Shown here: positions 29,824-39,079 of the stretch, piece by piece | How positions within the stretch are numbered: the stretch's first letter is position 1 | Layout of the letters: each line of letters opens with the position of its first letter | From: Azohydromonas aeria | Lineage (GTDB): Bacteria > Pseudomonadota > Gammaproteobacteria > Burkholderiales > Burkholderiaceae_C | Direction: 5' to 3' | NCBI RefSeq assembly: GCF_009760915.1 | Contig: NZ_VIDQ01000019.1 | Span: 41,310 to 105,309, forward strand | Length of the DNA stretch: 64,000 bases | The notes under the pieces: model-generated | Database searches by the model: none | What the model saw: the letters and a program-made list of their open reading frames with translations, nothing else | What the model was told of the DNA's origin: nothing | Program-made: the position numbers and the translations under genes

Positions 29824-30141
29824 TCAGCCACGCCGCGTGCTGCCGCCCTCGGGGCCCATCTGGCCGCCGCGGCTGCGCTCCTGGCTGGTGGCGCGCTCGG
29901 AGCTGCCCAGGCCGCCCTGCGAATCGACGCGCCCGTCGGTCGAGCCCATGCCGCCCTGCTCGGCGCGGCTCTCGTCGGCGCTGCGGCCGCCGAGCTGCGT
30001 GCCGCTGGTCTGGCCGGCTTGGGTGCCGCCCTGCATCTGCTTGTTGGGTGCCGTCTTGTCGCCCTGGGCGTTGGCGCTGCCCTGGCCCTGCTGGGATTGC
30101 TGCGCGGACTTGTCGTCCTGCTGGCCTTGCTTGTTGCTCAT
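29824..30141 (-). CDS. Hydrophilic low-complexity protein, 105 residues
   Basis: Almost wholly Gln, Gly, Ser, Ala, Asp, Arg and Lys (MSNKQGQQDDKSAQQSQQGQ at the N-terminus), with no hydrophobic core, so probably disordered. Such compositions occur in small stress or desiccation proteins, but no family can be named. AGGAGA lies 6 bases before the ATG at 30,141, a good ribosome binding site that supports real translation. Confidence 0.65.
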   Translation of the reverse strand: MSNKQGQQDDKSAQQSQQGQGSANAQGDKTAPNKQMQGGTQAGQTSGTQLGGRSADESRAEQGGMGSTDGRVDSQGGLGSSERATSQERSRGGQMGPEGGSTRRG

Positions 30142-30238
30142 GCCTGGTCTCCTGCTGTCCGGCCGGCGCCGGGGGATGGTGAGGTCCTGGCAGGGCGGCA
30201 ACCCGGGTTCCCGGGTGCCGCGGCGGTTTCAGCGCAGG

Positions 30239-31123
30239 TCAGCCATACAGCGACGCCTCTCCCTCCGGCCGCGTCTTGAACCGCTTGTGAACCCACAGGT
30301 ACTGCGCCGGGCAGTGGCGGATCTGCTCCTCGATCCAGCGGTTCATGCGCGCGGCGTCGGCTTCGGCGTCGTCGCTGGGCCAGTCGTCCCAGGCGGGCAG
30401 GAACTTCACCTTGTAGCCCTGGCCGCCGGGCAGGATCTCCGCCACGACCGGCTGCACCACCATGTTCAGCGCGCGCGCCATCTTCGACGGCGCCAGCAGC
30501 GTGGCCGCGGGCACGTCGAAGAAGGGCACGAAGGCCGCTTCCCTGCGGCCGAAGTCCATGTCGGGCAGGTTGAAGAAGGCCCAGCCGCGGCGGATGGCGC
30601 GCACCAGCGGCAGCGCGCTCTCGCTGCGCGCGAACACCTCGCCCCGGTTGAAGCGCAGCCGGCCCTTGCGGATCTCGGCGTCCCACACCGGGTCGCTCTG
30701 CGCCTGGTAGATCGAGCCCACCTGCCGCTTCTGGAACAGCTGCGTGGCCACGCCGGCCACGTCCAGGCCCACGAAGTGCGGCACCAGCCACATCACCGGG
30801 CGCTCGCTGCGCTCGGCCAGGCCCACGTCGCCCTCGATCTGGATCAGCGCCTTCAGCCGCTCCACCGGCGCGTACCACAGCAGCCCGCGCTCCAGCAGGC
30901 TGCGAAACAGCCAGCCGAAGTGCTCGCGCACCAGCCGCTCGCGCTCGGCCGGATCCAGGTGCGGAAAGCACAGCGCCACGTTGCGCAGCGCGATGCGGCG
31001 GCGGCTGCCGGCGAGCCGGTAGGCCACCGCCCCCACCGCCCGCCCCAGCGCCGCCTGCACGCCCAGCGGCATGCGGTACAGCGCGCGCAGCATCGCGATG
31101 CCCAGCTTCGCGCCGACGCTCAT
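30239..31123 (-). CDS. Lipid A biosynthesis acyltransferase (LpxL/HtrB family), second of pair
   Basis: 294 residues. Inner-membrane acyltransferase adding a secondary acyl chain to the lipid A precursor. The catalytic H-x4-D is in VPHFVGLDVAG (about residue 131), with LPDMDFGRREAAFVPFF and the C-terminal QYLWVHKRFKTRPEGE motifs typical of the family. Its ATG overlaps the stop of the upstream acyltransferase (ATGA), so the two are coupled. Which chain each one adds cannot be told from sequence. Confidence 0.93.
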   Translation of the reverse strand: MSVGAKLGIAMLRALYRMPLGVQAALGRAVGAVAYRLAGSRRRIALRNVALCFPHLDPAERERLVREHFGWLFRSLLERGLLWYAPVERLKALIQIEGDVGLAERSERPVMWLVPHFVGLDVAGVATQLFQKRQVGSIYQAQSDPVWDAEIRKGRLRFNRGEVFARSESALPLVRAIRRGWAFFNLPDMDFGRREAAFVPFFDVPAATLLAPSKMARALNMVVQPVVAEILPGGQGYKVKFLPAWDDWPSDDAEADAARMNRWIEEQIRHCPAQYLWVHKRFKTRPEGEASLYG

Positions 31124-32028
31124 CGGGTGGGCCCCTGCCCGGCGCTGGCGGCGGTGGTGGTGGCCGGGGCCGCGGCGCCGCGCGGCTTCTTGTAGCGGTG
31201 GTAGCCCCAGAGGTACTGGGTGGGGTCCTGCATGATGAGTCGTTCCATTTCCTCGTTGATGCGGCGCGCGCAGGCCTGCTGCAGCGCCTCGCTGTCGGAC
31301 TCGCCCGCGCCGGGCAGCGGCTGCGTCGGGGCGCTGACGTGCAAGGTGAAACCCTGGCCGCGCGGCAAGCGCTCCGCCCACATCAGCACCCAGTCGGCGC
31401 CGGTCTGGCGCACCAGCTTGGCCGCCAGCGTCATGGTGTAGGCCTCGCGGCCGAAGAACGGCGCCCACACGCCCATGCCGTGGGGCGGCACCTGGTCGGG
31501 CAGCAGGCCCACGGTCTGGCCCTGCTTGAGCGTGCGCAGCATCTGCCGCACACCGGCCAGCGTGGCCGGCGCGGTGGCCATGCCCGGGCGCCCCCGCGCC
31601 GTCTCCTCCAGCTCGCGCAGCGCGGCCTTGCGCGAGGGACGGTAGAGCACGGTGAGCGGGTGCTCCGGGCCCCAGCGCTCGGCGAAGGCGCGCGCCGTGA
31701 TCTCGAAGCAGCCCAGGTGCGGCGTGAGGATCACCAGCCCCTTGCCGCGCGCCAGCGCCTGCTCGATGAGCTCGGCGCCCTGCCAGCGGCAATAGGACGA
31801 GACCGCGCCGTCGCGCAGCCACAGCCACGGCGCCTCCGCGGCCATGCAGCCGGCCTGCGCCACCGCGGCGCGGCGCTGCGCGGCGGTCAGGCCTGCGAGG
31901 CCGGCATTGGCGCGCAGGCGCCGGCGGTAGGCGGGCGACAGCGCCCACGTCAACCACCCGAGGAAACTGCCGACAACGTGCAGTCTTCCCAGCGGCCAAG
32001 TGGCCATCCAGCGCAGAAAAGCTTTCAT
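31120..32028 (-). CDS. Lipid A biosynthesis acyltransferase (LpxL/HtrB family), first of pair
   Basis: 302 residues with an N-terminal hydrophobic anchor (LGRLHVVGSFLGWLTWAL). The catalytic histidine motif appears as H-x4-E in TPHLGCFEITA, the variant with Glu, while its downstream partner uses H-x4-D. It continues with LLPDQVPPHGMGVWAPFF and QYLWGYHRYKKPRG. The alanine-rich C-terminal tail is dispensable-looking. The start lies only a few bases from the metK leader, which runs the other way. Confidence 0.93.
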   Translation of the reverse strand: MKAFLRWMATWPLGRLHVVGSFLGWLTWALSPAYRRRLRANAGLAGLTAAQRRAAVAQAGCMAAEAPWLWLRDGAVSSYCRWQGAELIEQALARGKGLVILTPHLGCFEITARAFAERWGPEHPLTVLYRPSRKAALRELEETARGRPGMATAPATLAGVRQMLRTLKQGQTVGLLPDQVPPHGMGVWAPFFGREAYTMTLAAKLVRQTGADWVLMWAERLPRGQGFTLHVSAPTQPLPGAGESDSEALQQACARRINEEMERLIMQDPTQYLWGYHRYKKPRGAAAPATTTAASAGQGPTR

Positions 32029-32035
32029 CTCTCAA

Positions 32036-32041
32036 TACAAT
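32036..32041 (+). promoter_or_regulatory. Possible -10 box of the metK transcript
   Basis: TACAAT resembles a sigma-70 -10 hexamer and lies just upstream of the riboswitch-like leader. No convincing -35 is visible at the usual distance, and the implied start would fall at the edge of the first stem, so this is only a suggestion. Confidence 0.3.
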
Positions 32042-32134
32042 GGCGGCGTCGCCGGTTTAAAGGACAACTTGCGGGGCGACGCGGGTGCAAATCCCGCCGG
32101 GTTTGGAAGAGCCTGACAAATGCCGCTAAAGCGT
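32042..32134 (+). ncRNA. SAM-II-like riboswitch in the metK leader
   Basis: An 8-base stem, GCGTCGCC (32,046-32,053) with GGCGACGC (32,075-32,082), encloses a loop containing GGTTTAAAGG and CTTGC. After a small GGG/CCC hairpin (32,083-32,095) comes TGACAAATGCCGCTAAAGCG (32,114-32,133). The SAM-II class has the same order: stem, a loop with (G/A)UUUAA and UUGC, then a 3' strand with AAAUG...GCUAAA that forms the pseudoknot. The region between the first stem and the 3' strand is longer than in the compact alphaproteobacterial examples. Location directly before metK fits feedback by S-adenosylmethionine. The identification is by eye. Confidence 0.65.
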
Positions 32135-32193
32135 TCGCCGCCTGACTCCGTTTCGGCTGGCAACGCAGCCAACCAACCCAGGAGTGTAAAAAA

Positions 32194-33372
32194 GTGGCGA
32201 ACGACTTCCTCTTCACCTCGGAGTCCGTCTCCGAGGGTCATCCCGACAAGGTCGCGGACCAGATCTCCGACGCGATCCTCGACGCCATCTTCACGCAGGA
32301 CCCGCGCAGCCGCGTCGCCGCCGAGACGCTGTGCAACACCGGCCTCGTCGTGCTCGCCGGCGAGATCACGACCAATGCGCACGTGGACTACATCCAGGTC
32401 GCGCGCGACACGATCAAGCGCATCGGCTACGACAACACCGAGTACGGCATCGACTACAAGGGCTGCGCCGTGCTCGTGGCCTACGACAAGCAGAGCAACG
32501 ACATCGCCCAGGGCGTGGACCACGCCAGCGACGACTACCTCAACATCGGCGCCGGCGACCAGGGCCTGATGTTCGGCTACGCCTGCGACGAGACGCCCGA
32601 GCTCATGCCCGCGCCGATCTACTACGCGCACCGCCTGGTCGAGCGCCAGGCGCAGCTGCGCAAGGACGGCCGGCTGCCCTTCCTGCGCCCGGACGCCAAG
32701 AGCCAGGTCACGATGCGCTACGTGGACGGCAAGCCCCACAGCATCGACACCGTCGTGCTCTCCAGCCAGCACGCGCCGGAGATGAGCGACGGCACGAAGA
32801 TGAAGCCCGAGTTCACCGAGGCCGTGATCGAGGAAATCATCAAGCCGGTGCTGCCTAAGGAGTGGCTCAAGGAGACCAAGTACCTGGTGAATCCGACCGG
32901 CCGCTTCGTCATCGGCGGCCCGCAGGGCGACTGCGGCCTGACCGGGCGCAAGATCATCGTGGACACCTACGGCGGCGCCTGCCCGCACGGCGGCGGCGCC
33001 TTCTCGGGCAAGGACCCGACCAAGGTGGACCGCTCCGCCGCCTACGCCGCGCGCTACGTGGCCAAGAACATCGTCGCCGCCGGCCTGGCGCGCCAGTGCC
33101 AGATCCAGGTCGCCTACGCCATCGGCGTGGCGCAGCCGATGAACGTCACGGTCTACACCGAGGGCACCGGCCGCATCCCCGACGAGCGCATCGCCGAGAT
33201 CGTGCGCGAGGTCTTCGACCTGCGCCCGAAGGGCATCATCCAGATGCTCGACCTGCTGCGCCCGATCTACTCCAAGACCGCCGCCTACGGCCACTTCGGC
33301 CGCGACGAGCCGGAATTCGCCTGGGAGCGCACCGACAAGGTCGCCGTGCTGCGCGACCTCGCCGGCAAGTAA
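32194..33372 (+). CDS. metK: S-adenosylmethionine synthetase
   Basis: 392 residues from a GTG start, with AGGAG 7 bases upstream at 32,182-32,186. It forms S-adenosylmethionine from methionine and ATP. Signature motifs: [20 protein letters not shown] (about 7-27), [12 protein letters not shown] (about 124-135) and the P-loop-like [19 protein letters not shown] (about 267-285). Full length, no oddities apart from the GTG start. A SAM-II-like leader precedes it, and a strong terminator follows. Confidence 0.97.
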   Translation: MANDFLFTSESVSEGHPDKVADQISDAILDAIFTQDPRSRVAAETLCNTGLVVLAGEITTNAHVDYIQVARDTIKRIGYDNTEYGIDYKGCAVLVAYDKQSNDIAQGVDHASDDYLNIGAGDQGLMFGYACDETPELMPAPIYYAHRLVERQAQLRKDGRLPFLRPDAKSQVTMRYVDGKPHSIDTVVLSSQHAPEMSDGTKMKPEFTEAVIEEIIKPVLPKEWLKETKYLVNPTGRFVIGGPQGDCGLTGRKIIVDTYGGACPHGGGAFSGKDPTKVDRSAAYAARYVAKNIVAAGLARQCQIQVAYAIGVAQPMNVTVYTEGTGRIPDERIAEIVREVFDLRPKGIIQMLDLLRPIYSKTAAYGHFGRDEPEFAWERTDKVAVLRDLAGK

Positions 33373-33425
33373 GCGCCTGATCCGCCACGGCCGGCGCCGC
33401 CGGCCCTGGCAGCGACGCCCACCGA

Positions 33426-33473
33426 CGCCCGGCCCGGGCTGCCTTCGCGCAGCGCGGGCCGGGCGTTTCGCTT
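33426..33473 (+). terminator. Intrinsic terminator after metK
   Basis: CGCCCGGCCCG at 33,426-33,436 pairs with CGGGCCGGGCG at 33,455-33,465, an 11-base perfect stem, followed by TTTCGCTT. The 268-base gap from metK to the DUF2760 gene holds nothing else I recognise. Confidence 0.75.
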
Positions 33474-33640
33474 CGGCGGGCACGTGTCGCGCGCCCGCGC
33501 CACGGCCATCTCCGGGACTTCCCTAGAATCGACCGGATTTTGTCGCCGCCGCGGCAGGGCCCGCACGGGCCCGCAGTACCGCGTGCGACCAGCCGTCCTC
33601 CGGCCTTTCCCGATGCCGGACCACCACGGAGAACCCGCTG

Positions 33641-34261
33641 ATGCCCACCCCCAGCCAGGAAGCCAAACCTTCTTTCCTGCGCCGCATTCCCATGGCCTTC
33701 GGGGCCTTCTTCAGCCTGCTGGGCAATGCCGACAAGGCCGCGCGCTACGAGCGGCTGGACGAGCCGCCCGCCCCCGTCGCCCCCCCGCCGCCGCCCGTGG
33801 CCGCCCCGAAGCCCGCACCGGCGCCCGTGCCCAAGCCGGCCCCGGCGCCCGCGCCGGTGGCGCCGGTCGTGCTGCGCGAGTCCGGCCCCGACGCCGCGCT
33901 GCAATTGCTGGCGCTGCTGCAGCGCGAGGGCCGCTTCATCGACTTCATGCAGGACGACATCAAGGGCTACGCCGACGCCGACATCGGCGCGGCCGTGCGC
34001 GTGGTGCACGAGGGCTGCCGCAAGGTGCTCAGGGAGCACTTCCGCATCGAGCCCGTGCGCGCCGAGTCCGAGGGCAGCCGCGTCACGCTACAGCCCGGCT
34101 TCGACGCCGCGAGCGTGAAGCTGACCGGCAACGTCGTCGGCCAGCCGCCCTTCACCGGCACGCTGAGCCACCGCGGCTGGCGCGCGGCGGAAGTGAAGCT
34201 GCCGAAACTGGCCGAGAAACATGACGCGCGCGTGCTGGCGCAGGCGGAGGTGGAGCTGTGA
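33641..34261 (+). CDS. DUF2760 protein
   Basis: 206 residues. A basic N-terminus and a helical segment (IPMAFGAFFSLLGNADKAARYERL) are followed by a long Pro/Ala linker (about 42-75) and a globular C-terminal domain: ALQLLALLQREGRFIDFMQDDI, then the KGYADADIGAAVRVVHEGCR segment typical of DUF2760. The family travels with Hsp70-type genes in proteobacteria, and its role is unknown. Its stop overlaps the start of the next gene (GTGA), so it is coupled to the Hsp70 pair. Confidence 0.85.
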   Translation: MPTPSQEAKPSFLRRIPMAFGAFFSLLGNADKAARYERLDEPPAPVAPPPPPVAAPKPAPAPVPKPAPAPAPVAPVVLRESGPDAALQLLALLQREGRFIDFMQDDIKGYADADIGAAVRVVHEGCRKVLREHFRIEPVRAESEGSRVTLQPGFDAASVKLTGNVVGQPPFTGTLSHRGWRAAEVKLPKLAEKHDARVLAQAEVEL

Positions 34262-36177
34262 GCGACGAATCGAATTTCTCCCCTGACAGCGACACCGCGC
34301 CCGAGGCCGCCGGCCCGCGCTACGCCATCGGCATCGACCTGGGCACCACGCACTGCGCGCTGTCCTGGGTGGACGTGCAGGGCAGCGACGGCGAGAAGAC
34401 GCTGCAGGGCTCGATGGACATCCCGCAGCTGACCGCGCCGGGCAGCGTCGAGGACCGCGCGCTGCTGCCCTCGTTCCTGTACCTGCCGCACGCCGAGGAG
34501 CTCGCCCCCGGCGACATGGCGCTGCCGTGGACGGCGGACCAGGACTTCATCGCCGGCGATCTCGCCCGCAGCCGCGGCGCCACCACGCCGATCCGCCAGG
34601 TCGCCAGCGCCAAGAGCTGGCTGGGCCACACCGGCGTGGACCGCCGCGCCGACATCCTGCCCGCCGGCGCCCCGGCCGAGGTCAGCAAGATCTCGCCGGT
34701 GACGGCCTCGATCCGCTACCTGGAGCACCTGCGCAACGCCTGGAACCACGCGCACCCCGAGGCGCCGCTGGAGCAGCAGAGCCTCACGGTCACGATTCCC
34801 GCCTCCTTCGACCCGGCCGCGCGCGAGCTCACGGCCGAGGCCGCCACCGCCACCTTCGGCGCGCACTTCACGCTGCTGGAGGAGCCGCAGGCCGCGCTCT
34901 ACAGTTGGATCCAGGGCAGCGCCGGCTCGTGGCGCAAGCAGGTCAAGCCCGGCGACGTGATCCTGGTCGTGGACGTGGGCGGCGGCACCAGCGACTTCAG
35001 CCTGATCGCCGTGGTCGAGCGCGAGGGCAACCTGGAGCTGCACCGCGTCGCCGTGGGCGAGCACATCCTGCTCGGCGGCGACAACATGGACCTGGCGCTG
35101 GCGCACGTGGTGGCGCGCAAGCTGGCCGCGGCCGGCACCACGCTGGACCCGTGGCAGATGCGCTCGCTCACGCAGGGCTGCCGCGTCGCCAAGGAGGTGC
35201 TGCTGGCCGACGCGAACGCGCCGGCGCAGCCGATCGTGGTGCCCAGCCGCGGCTCGCGCCTGATCGGCGGCACGATCCGCACCGAGCTCACGCGCGAGGA
35301 AGTCGCCGCCACGCTGGTCGAGGGCTTCTTCCCGCAGGTCGGCGCCGACGCGCGGCCGGTCACGCGCACCCGCGCCGGCCTGACGCAGGTGGGCCTGCCC
35401 TACGCGCAGGACGCCGCCGTCACGCGCCACCTCGCCGCCTTCCTGGGCCGCCAGGCCGGCGCCACCGCCGAGCTCGAAGGTTTCAACCACGTGGCCCCCG
35501 AGGGCGCCACCTTCCTGCACCCGACCGCGCTGCTCTTCAACGGCGGCGTGTTCAAGTCGGCGCTGCTGGCGCAGCGCGTGCTCGACGTGCTCAACGGCTG
35601 GCTGGCGGGCGAAGGCGCGCCGGCGGCGCGGCTGCTCGAAGGCGCGGACCTGGACCGCGCCGTGGCCCAGGGCGCGGCCTACTACGGCTACGTGCGGCGC
35701 GGGCGCGGCGTGCGCATCCGCGGCGGCACGGCGCAGGCCTACTACGTGGCCATCGAGTCGGCCATGCCGGCCGTGCCGGGCATGGAGCCGCCCGTCTCCG
35801 CGCTGTGCCTGGCGCCCTTCGGCATGGAGGAAGGCACCGAGGCGGCCGTGCCGGAGATGGAATTCGGCCTGGTCGTGGGCGAGCCGGTGCACTTCCGCTT
35901 CTTCGGCTCCAGCGTGCGGCGCCAGGACCAGGTCGGCACGCTGCTGGACTTCTGGGCGCCCGACGAGCTGCATGAGCTGGAGGAGATCCAGGCCACGCTG
36001 CCGGCCGAGGGGCGCAGCGCCGGCGAGGTCGTGCCCGTGAGCCTGCAGGCGCGCGTCACCGAGACCGGCACGCTCGAAGTCATCGCCGTGCCGCGCGACG
36101 GCAGCGCGCGCTGGAAGGTGGAGTTCGACGTGCGCGGCGGCGGCTCCAGCGGCGAGGAGGCCGGCGCCGAGGCATGA
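34258..36177 (+). CDS. Hsp70 family protein, first of tandem pair
   Basis: 639 residues from a GTG start. The Hsp70 actin-like ATPase motifs are intact: phosphate-1 IGIDLGTTHCALSW (about 22-36), phosphate-2 LVVDVGGGTSDFSLI (about 237-251) and adenosine motif LLFNGGVFKSALL (about 422). The C-terminal third has no DnaK-like substrate lid that I can recognise. It is not DnaK or HscA; the group is found in an operon with DUF2760 and a larger Hsp70. The client is unknown. Confidence 0.9.
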   Translation: MSDESNFSPDSDTAPEAAGPRYAIGIDLGTTHCALSWVDVQGSDGEKTLQGSMDIPQLTAPGSVEDRALLPSFLYLPHAEELAPGDMALPWTADQDFIAGDLARSRGATTPIRQVASAKSWLGHTGVDRRADILPAGAPAEVSKISPVTASIRYLEHLRNAWNHAHPEAPLEQQSLTVTIPASFDPAARELTAEAATATFGAHFTLLEEPQAALYSWIQGSAGSWRKQVKPGDVILVVDVGGGTSDFSLIAVVEREGNLELHRVAVGEHILLGGDNMDLALAHVVARKLAAAGTTLDPWQMRSLTQGCRVAKEVLLADANAPAQPIVVPSRGSRLIGGTIRTELTREEVAATLVEGFFPQVGADARPVTRTRAGLTQVGLPYAQDAAVTRHLAAFLGRQAGATAELEGFNHVAPEGATFLHPTALLFNGGVFKSALLAQRVLDVLNGWLAGEGAPAARLLEGADLDRAVAQGAAYYGYVRRGRGVRIRGGTAQAYYVAIESAMPAVPGMEPPVSALCLAPFGMEEGTEAAVPEMEFGLVVGEPVHFRFFGSSVRRQDQVGTLLDFWAPDELHELEEIQATLPAEGRSAGEVVPVSLQARVTETGTLEVIAVPRDGSARWKVEFDVRGGGSSGEEAGAEA

Positions 36178-38957
36178 GCAAGGGCGGCGCCGCGGCATCG
36201 ACTCCCTGCCTGGTCGGCATCGACCTGGGCACCACGCACACCGTGGTGGCCTGGGCCGAGCCCGGCGCCACCGACATCGCGCTGTTCGAGGCCGACCAGC
36301 TGATCGCCCCCGGCGAGCTGGGCCGCCGGCCGCTGCTGCCCTCGCTGCGCTACCACCCGGCGCCGGGCGAGCTGGCGGCCGAGGCGCTGCAGCTGCCCTG
36401 GCATTCCGGGGAGCCCGCTGTCATCGGCGAGCTGGCGCGGCGCCTGGGCGCGCAGGTGCCCGGGCGGCTGGTGGCCAGCGCCAAGAGCTGGCTGTCGCAT
36501 GCGGCGGTGGACCGCACCGCGCCGATCCTGCCCTGGGGCGCCGAGGCCGAGGTGCCGCGCGTGTCGCCGCTGCAGGCCAGCGCCAGCTACCTCGCCCACG
36601 TGCGCGCGGCCTGGAACGTGCGCTTCCCGAAACGGCCGCTGGAGTCCCAGGACATCGTGCTGACCGTGCCGGCCAGCTTCGACGACTCGGCGCGCCAGCT
36701 CACCGTGGAAGCCGCGCGCGAGGCCGGGCTGCCCAGGCTGCGGCTGCTGGAGGAGCCGCAGGCCGCGTTCCAGGACTGGGCCTTCAAGCACCGCGCCGAC
36801 CTGGCCGCGGCGCTGGGCGGCGCGCGGCTGGTGCTGGTGTGCGACGTGGGCGGCGGCACCACCGACCTGAGCCTGATCCGCGTCGCCGACGGCGGCCGGA
36901 AGCTCGACCGCATCGCCGTCGGCCAGCACCTGATGCTCGGCGGCGACAACATCGACCTGGCGCTGGCGCACCTCGCGGAGCAGCGCCTCGGCGGCGAGCG
37001 GCTGTCCGCCGGGCGGCTGACACAGCTGGTCGAGCGCTGCCGCGTCGCCAAGGAGACGCTGCTGGCCGAGAACGCGCCGGACAGCGCCAACGTCACGCTG
37101 CTGGGCGGCGGCAGCCGGCTCATCGGCGGCTCGAAGACGGTGACGTTCAGCCGCGAGGAAGTGCGGGCGCTGGCGCTGGACGGCTTCTTCCCGCGCGTGG
37201 CGCCCACCGACCCGGTGAAGCGCAGCCGCGCCGCGCTGGTCGAATTCGGCCTGCCCTACGCCGCCGACAGCGCCGTGACGCGCCACGTCGCCGCCTTCCT
37301 GCGCCAGCACGCCGACGCGGCGCGCCAGGCACTGGGCAGCGACGACGCCTTCCCGGTGCCCGACGCGCTGCTGCTCAACGGCGGCGTGTTCAAGGCGCAC
37401 GCCATCGCGCAGCGGCTGCTGGAGGTGCTCTCGGGCTGGCGCGGCGCGCCGGTGCGTCTCCTGGCCAATGCCGACCCCGACCTGGCGGTGGCGCGCGGCG
37501 CCGTCGCGCACGGCCTGGCGCGCCGGGGTGCGGCGCCGAAGCTCGGCGGAGGCTCGGCGCGCAACTACTGGCTGCTGCTCGACGAGCACCGCGCCGTGTG
37601 CGTGCTGCCGCGCGGCACCGAGCCCGGCGTGGAGCTGCCGCTGACCGAGCGCCGCTTCGCGCTGCGCGTGGGCCAGCCGGTGAACTTCACGCTGCTGTCC
37701 AGCGTCGGCGGCGCGCTGCCGGCGCCGGGCGCGCTGGTGGACCCGTCGGTGGGCGAGTTCACGACGCTGCCGCCGGTGTCCACGGTGATCGAAGCCTCGG
37801 ACGCGCGGCGCGAGCTGCCGGTGGGCCTGTCGGCCTCGCTGACCGAGGTCGGCACGCTGGCGCTGCAGGCCACCGACGCCGCCGGGCAGCGCCACGCGCT
37901 GGAGATCCGGCTGCGCGGCCTGAAGGCGGCTGAAGGCGCGGACGCGGGGCTGCACCCGCGGCTGGCGGAAGCCGTCGAGCGCATCGACCGCGTCTTCGGC
38001 CCGCGCGCCCGGGACGTGACGCCGAAGGAAGTGCGCCAGCTGCGCGCCGCGCTGGAGGCGCTGCTGGGCGCGCGCGAGCGCTGGAGCCTGCCGCTGCTGC
38101 GCCGGCTCTTCGACGCGCTGCTGCAGCGCGCCCGCGCGCGCCGGCGCAGCGCCGACCACGAGCGGCTGTGGCTGAACCTGGCCGGCTGGTGCCTGCGCCC
38201 GGGCTTCGGCTTCGCCGCCGACGACTGGCGCGTGCAGCAGCTCTTCGGCCAGTTCGAGGCCGGCGTGCAGCACCGCGGCGACGCGCAGGTGGCCGCCGAG
38301 TGGTGGACGCTGTGGCGCCGCGTGGCCGGCGGGCTGGACGAGGCGGCGCAAGGGCGGCTGCTGCAGGACTTCGCCTTCAATTTGCAGGGCGAGGGCGAGC
38401 GCCCGGCCGGGCTGGTGCCCGGCGGGCGCGAGGACATGCTGCGGCTCGGGGCGGCGCTGGAGCGCATCCCGGCCGAGTACAAGGCCGAGATCGGCGACTG
38501 GCTGCTGGCCCAGCTGCCGGCGGCCGTGGCGGGTGCGTCCGGAAAACCGGCTTCAAGGGCCGGCAAGGGAAAGACGGCCGCCGTGAAAGGCGCCTCGCCC
38601 GCGGCGCTGGAGCTGTGGACGCTGGGCCGGCTGGGCGCGCGCGCCCCGCTCTACGGCAGCGCGCACGCGGCGGTGGCACCGGCGGTGGCGGCACGCTGGA
38701 TCGAGGCGCTGCTGGCGCTGGACTGGCGCGCCGTGCCGGCCGCGGCGCAGGCGGTGGTGCACCTGGCGCGGCGCACGGGCGACCGCTCGCGCGACATCGA
38801 TGAGTCCCTGCGTGAGCGGCTGCTGCAGCGGCTGCAGGAGGCTGGCGCGGCGGCGCAGGGCATCGACCTCGTGCGCGAGGTGCGTGCGCTGGACGAGGCG
38901 GCCGAGCAGCAGGCGTTTGGCGACGCGTTGCCGCCGGGGCTGCGGCTGCTGGGCTAG
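36174..38957 (+). CDS. Hsp70 family protein with long C-terminal extension, second of pair
   Basis: 927 residues; its ATG overlaps the previous stop (ATGA). The N-terminal half is a paralogue of the upstream protein: VGIDLGTTHTVVAWAEP (about 14-30), LVCDVGGGTTDLSLI (about 222-236), LLLNGGVFKAHA (about 400). After about residue 590 comes a 330-residue helical, Arg/Ala/Leu-rich extension (LHPRLAEAVERIDRVFGPR onward) absent from ordinary Hsp70s. This looks like a protein-interaction module; no family can be named from sequence. Codon use matches the neighbours. Confidence 0.9.
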   Translation: MSKGGAAASTPCLVGIDLGTTHTVVAWAEPGATDIALFEADQLIAPGELGRRPLLPSLRYHPAPGELAAEALQLPWHSGEPAVIGELARRLGAQVPGRLVASAKSWLSHAAVDRTAPILPWGAEAEVPRVSPLQASASYLAHVRAAWNVRFPKRPLESQDIVLTVPASFDDSARQLTVEAAREAGLPRLRLLEEPQAAFQDWAFKHRADLAAALGGARLVLVCDVGGGTTDLSLIRVADGGRKLDRIAVGQHLMLGGDNIDLALAHLAEQRLGGERLSAGRLTQLVERCRVAKETLLAENAPDSANVTLLGGGSRLIGGSKTVTFSREEVRALALDGFFPRVAPTDPVKRSRAALVEFGLPYAADSAVTRHVAAFLRQHADAARQALGSDDAFPVPDALLLNGGVFKAHAIAQRLLEVLSGWRGAPVRLLANADPDLAVARGAVAHGLARRGAAPKLGGGSARNYWLLLDEHRAVCVLPRGTEPGVELPLTERRFALRVGQPVNFTLLSSVGGALPAPGALVDPSVGEFTTLPPVSTVIEASDARRELPVGLSASLTEVGTLALQATDAAGQRHALEIRLRGLKAAEGADAGLHPRLAEAVERIDRVFGPRARDVTPKEVRQLRAALEALLGARERWSLPLLRRLFDALLQRARARRRSADHERLWLNLAGWCLRPGFGFAADDWRVQQLFGQFEAGVQHRGDAQVAAEWWTLWRRVAGGLDEAAQGRLLQDFAFNLQGEGERPAGLVPGGREDMLRLGAALERIPAEYKAEIGDWLLAQLPAAVAGASGKPASRAGKGKTAAVKGASPAALELWTLGRLGARAPLYGSAHAAVAPAVAARWIEALLALDWRAVPAAAQAVVHLARRTGDRSRDIDESLRERLLQRLQEAGAAAQGIDLVREVRALDEAAEQQAFGDALPPGLRLLG

Positions 38958-38965
38958 GCAAAGCC

Positions 38966-39008
38966 CCGTCCGGAATCCCGGACGGCCGCGCGTCCGCCGG
39001 TCCGGACC
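38966..39008. promoter_or_regulatory. Palindromes upstream of the dctA sigma-54 promoter
   Basis: CCGTCCGG-AATC-CCGGACGG (38,966-38,985) and GGTCCGGACC (38,999-39,008) are two related dyads about 100-130 bases before the expected dctA transcription start. That is the usual distance for tandem enhancer sites of a sigma-54 activator, and the first dyad resembles DctD sites in its G-G-A-A-T-C-C core. The first dyad also follows the Hsp70 stop by 8 bases and could instead be a terminator stem, although no T-run follows. Confidence 0.45.
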
Positions 39009-39079
39009 ATCGGCCCGCAAGCCGTCCATGGCGACCTATATTCCCTTGTGAATCAATGAGTTAGGACAATGCCGCGTCC

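Noticed and set aside
33967..38351. Long minus-strand ORFs opposite the Hsp70 pair
   Set aside because: Low-complexity shadows of intact Hsp70 genes.
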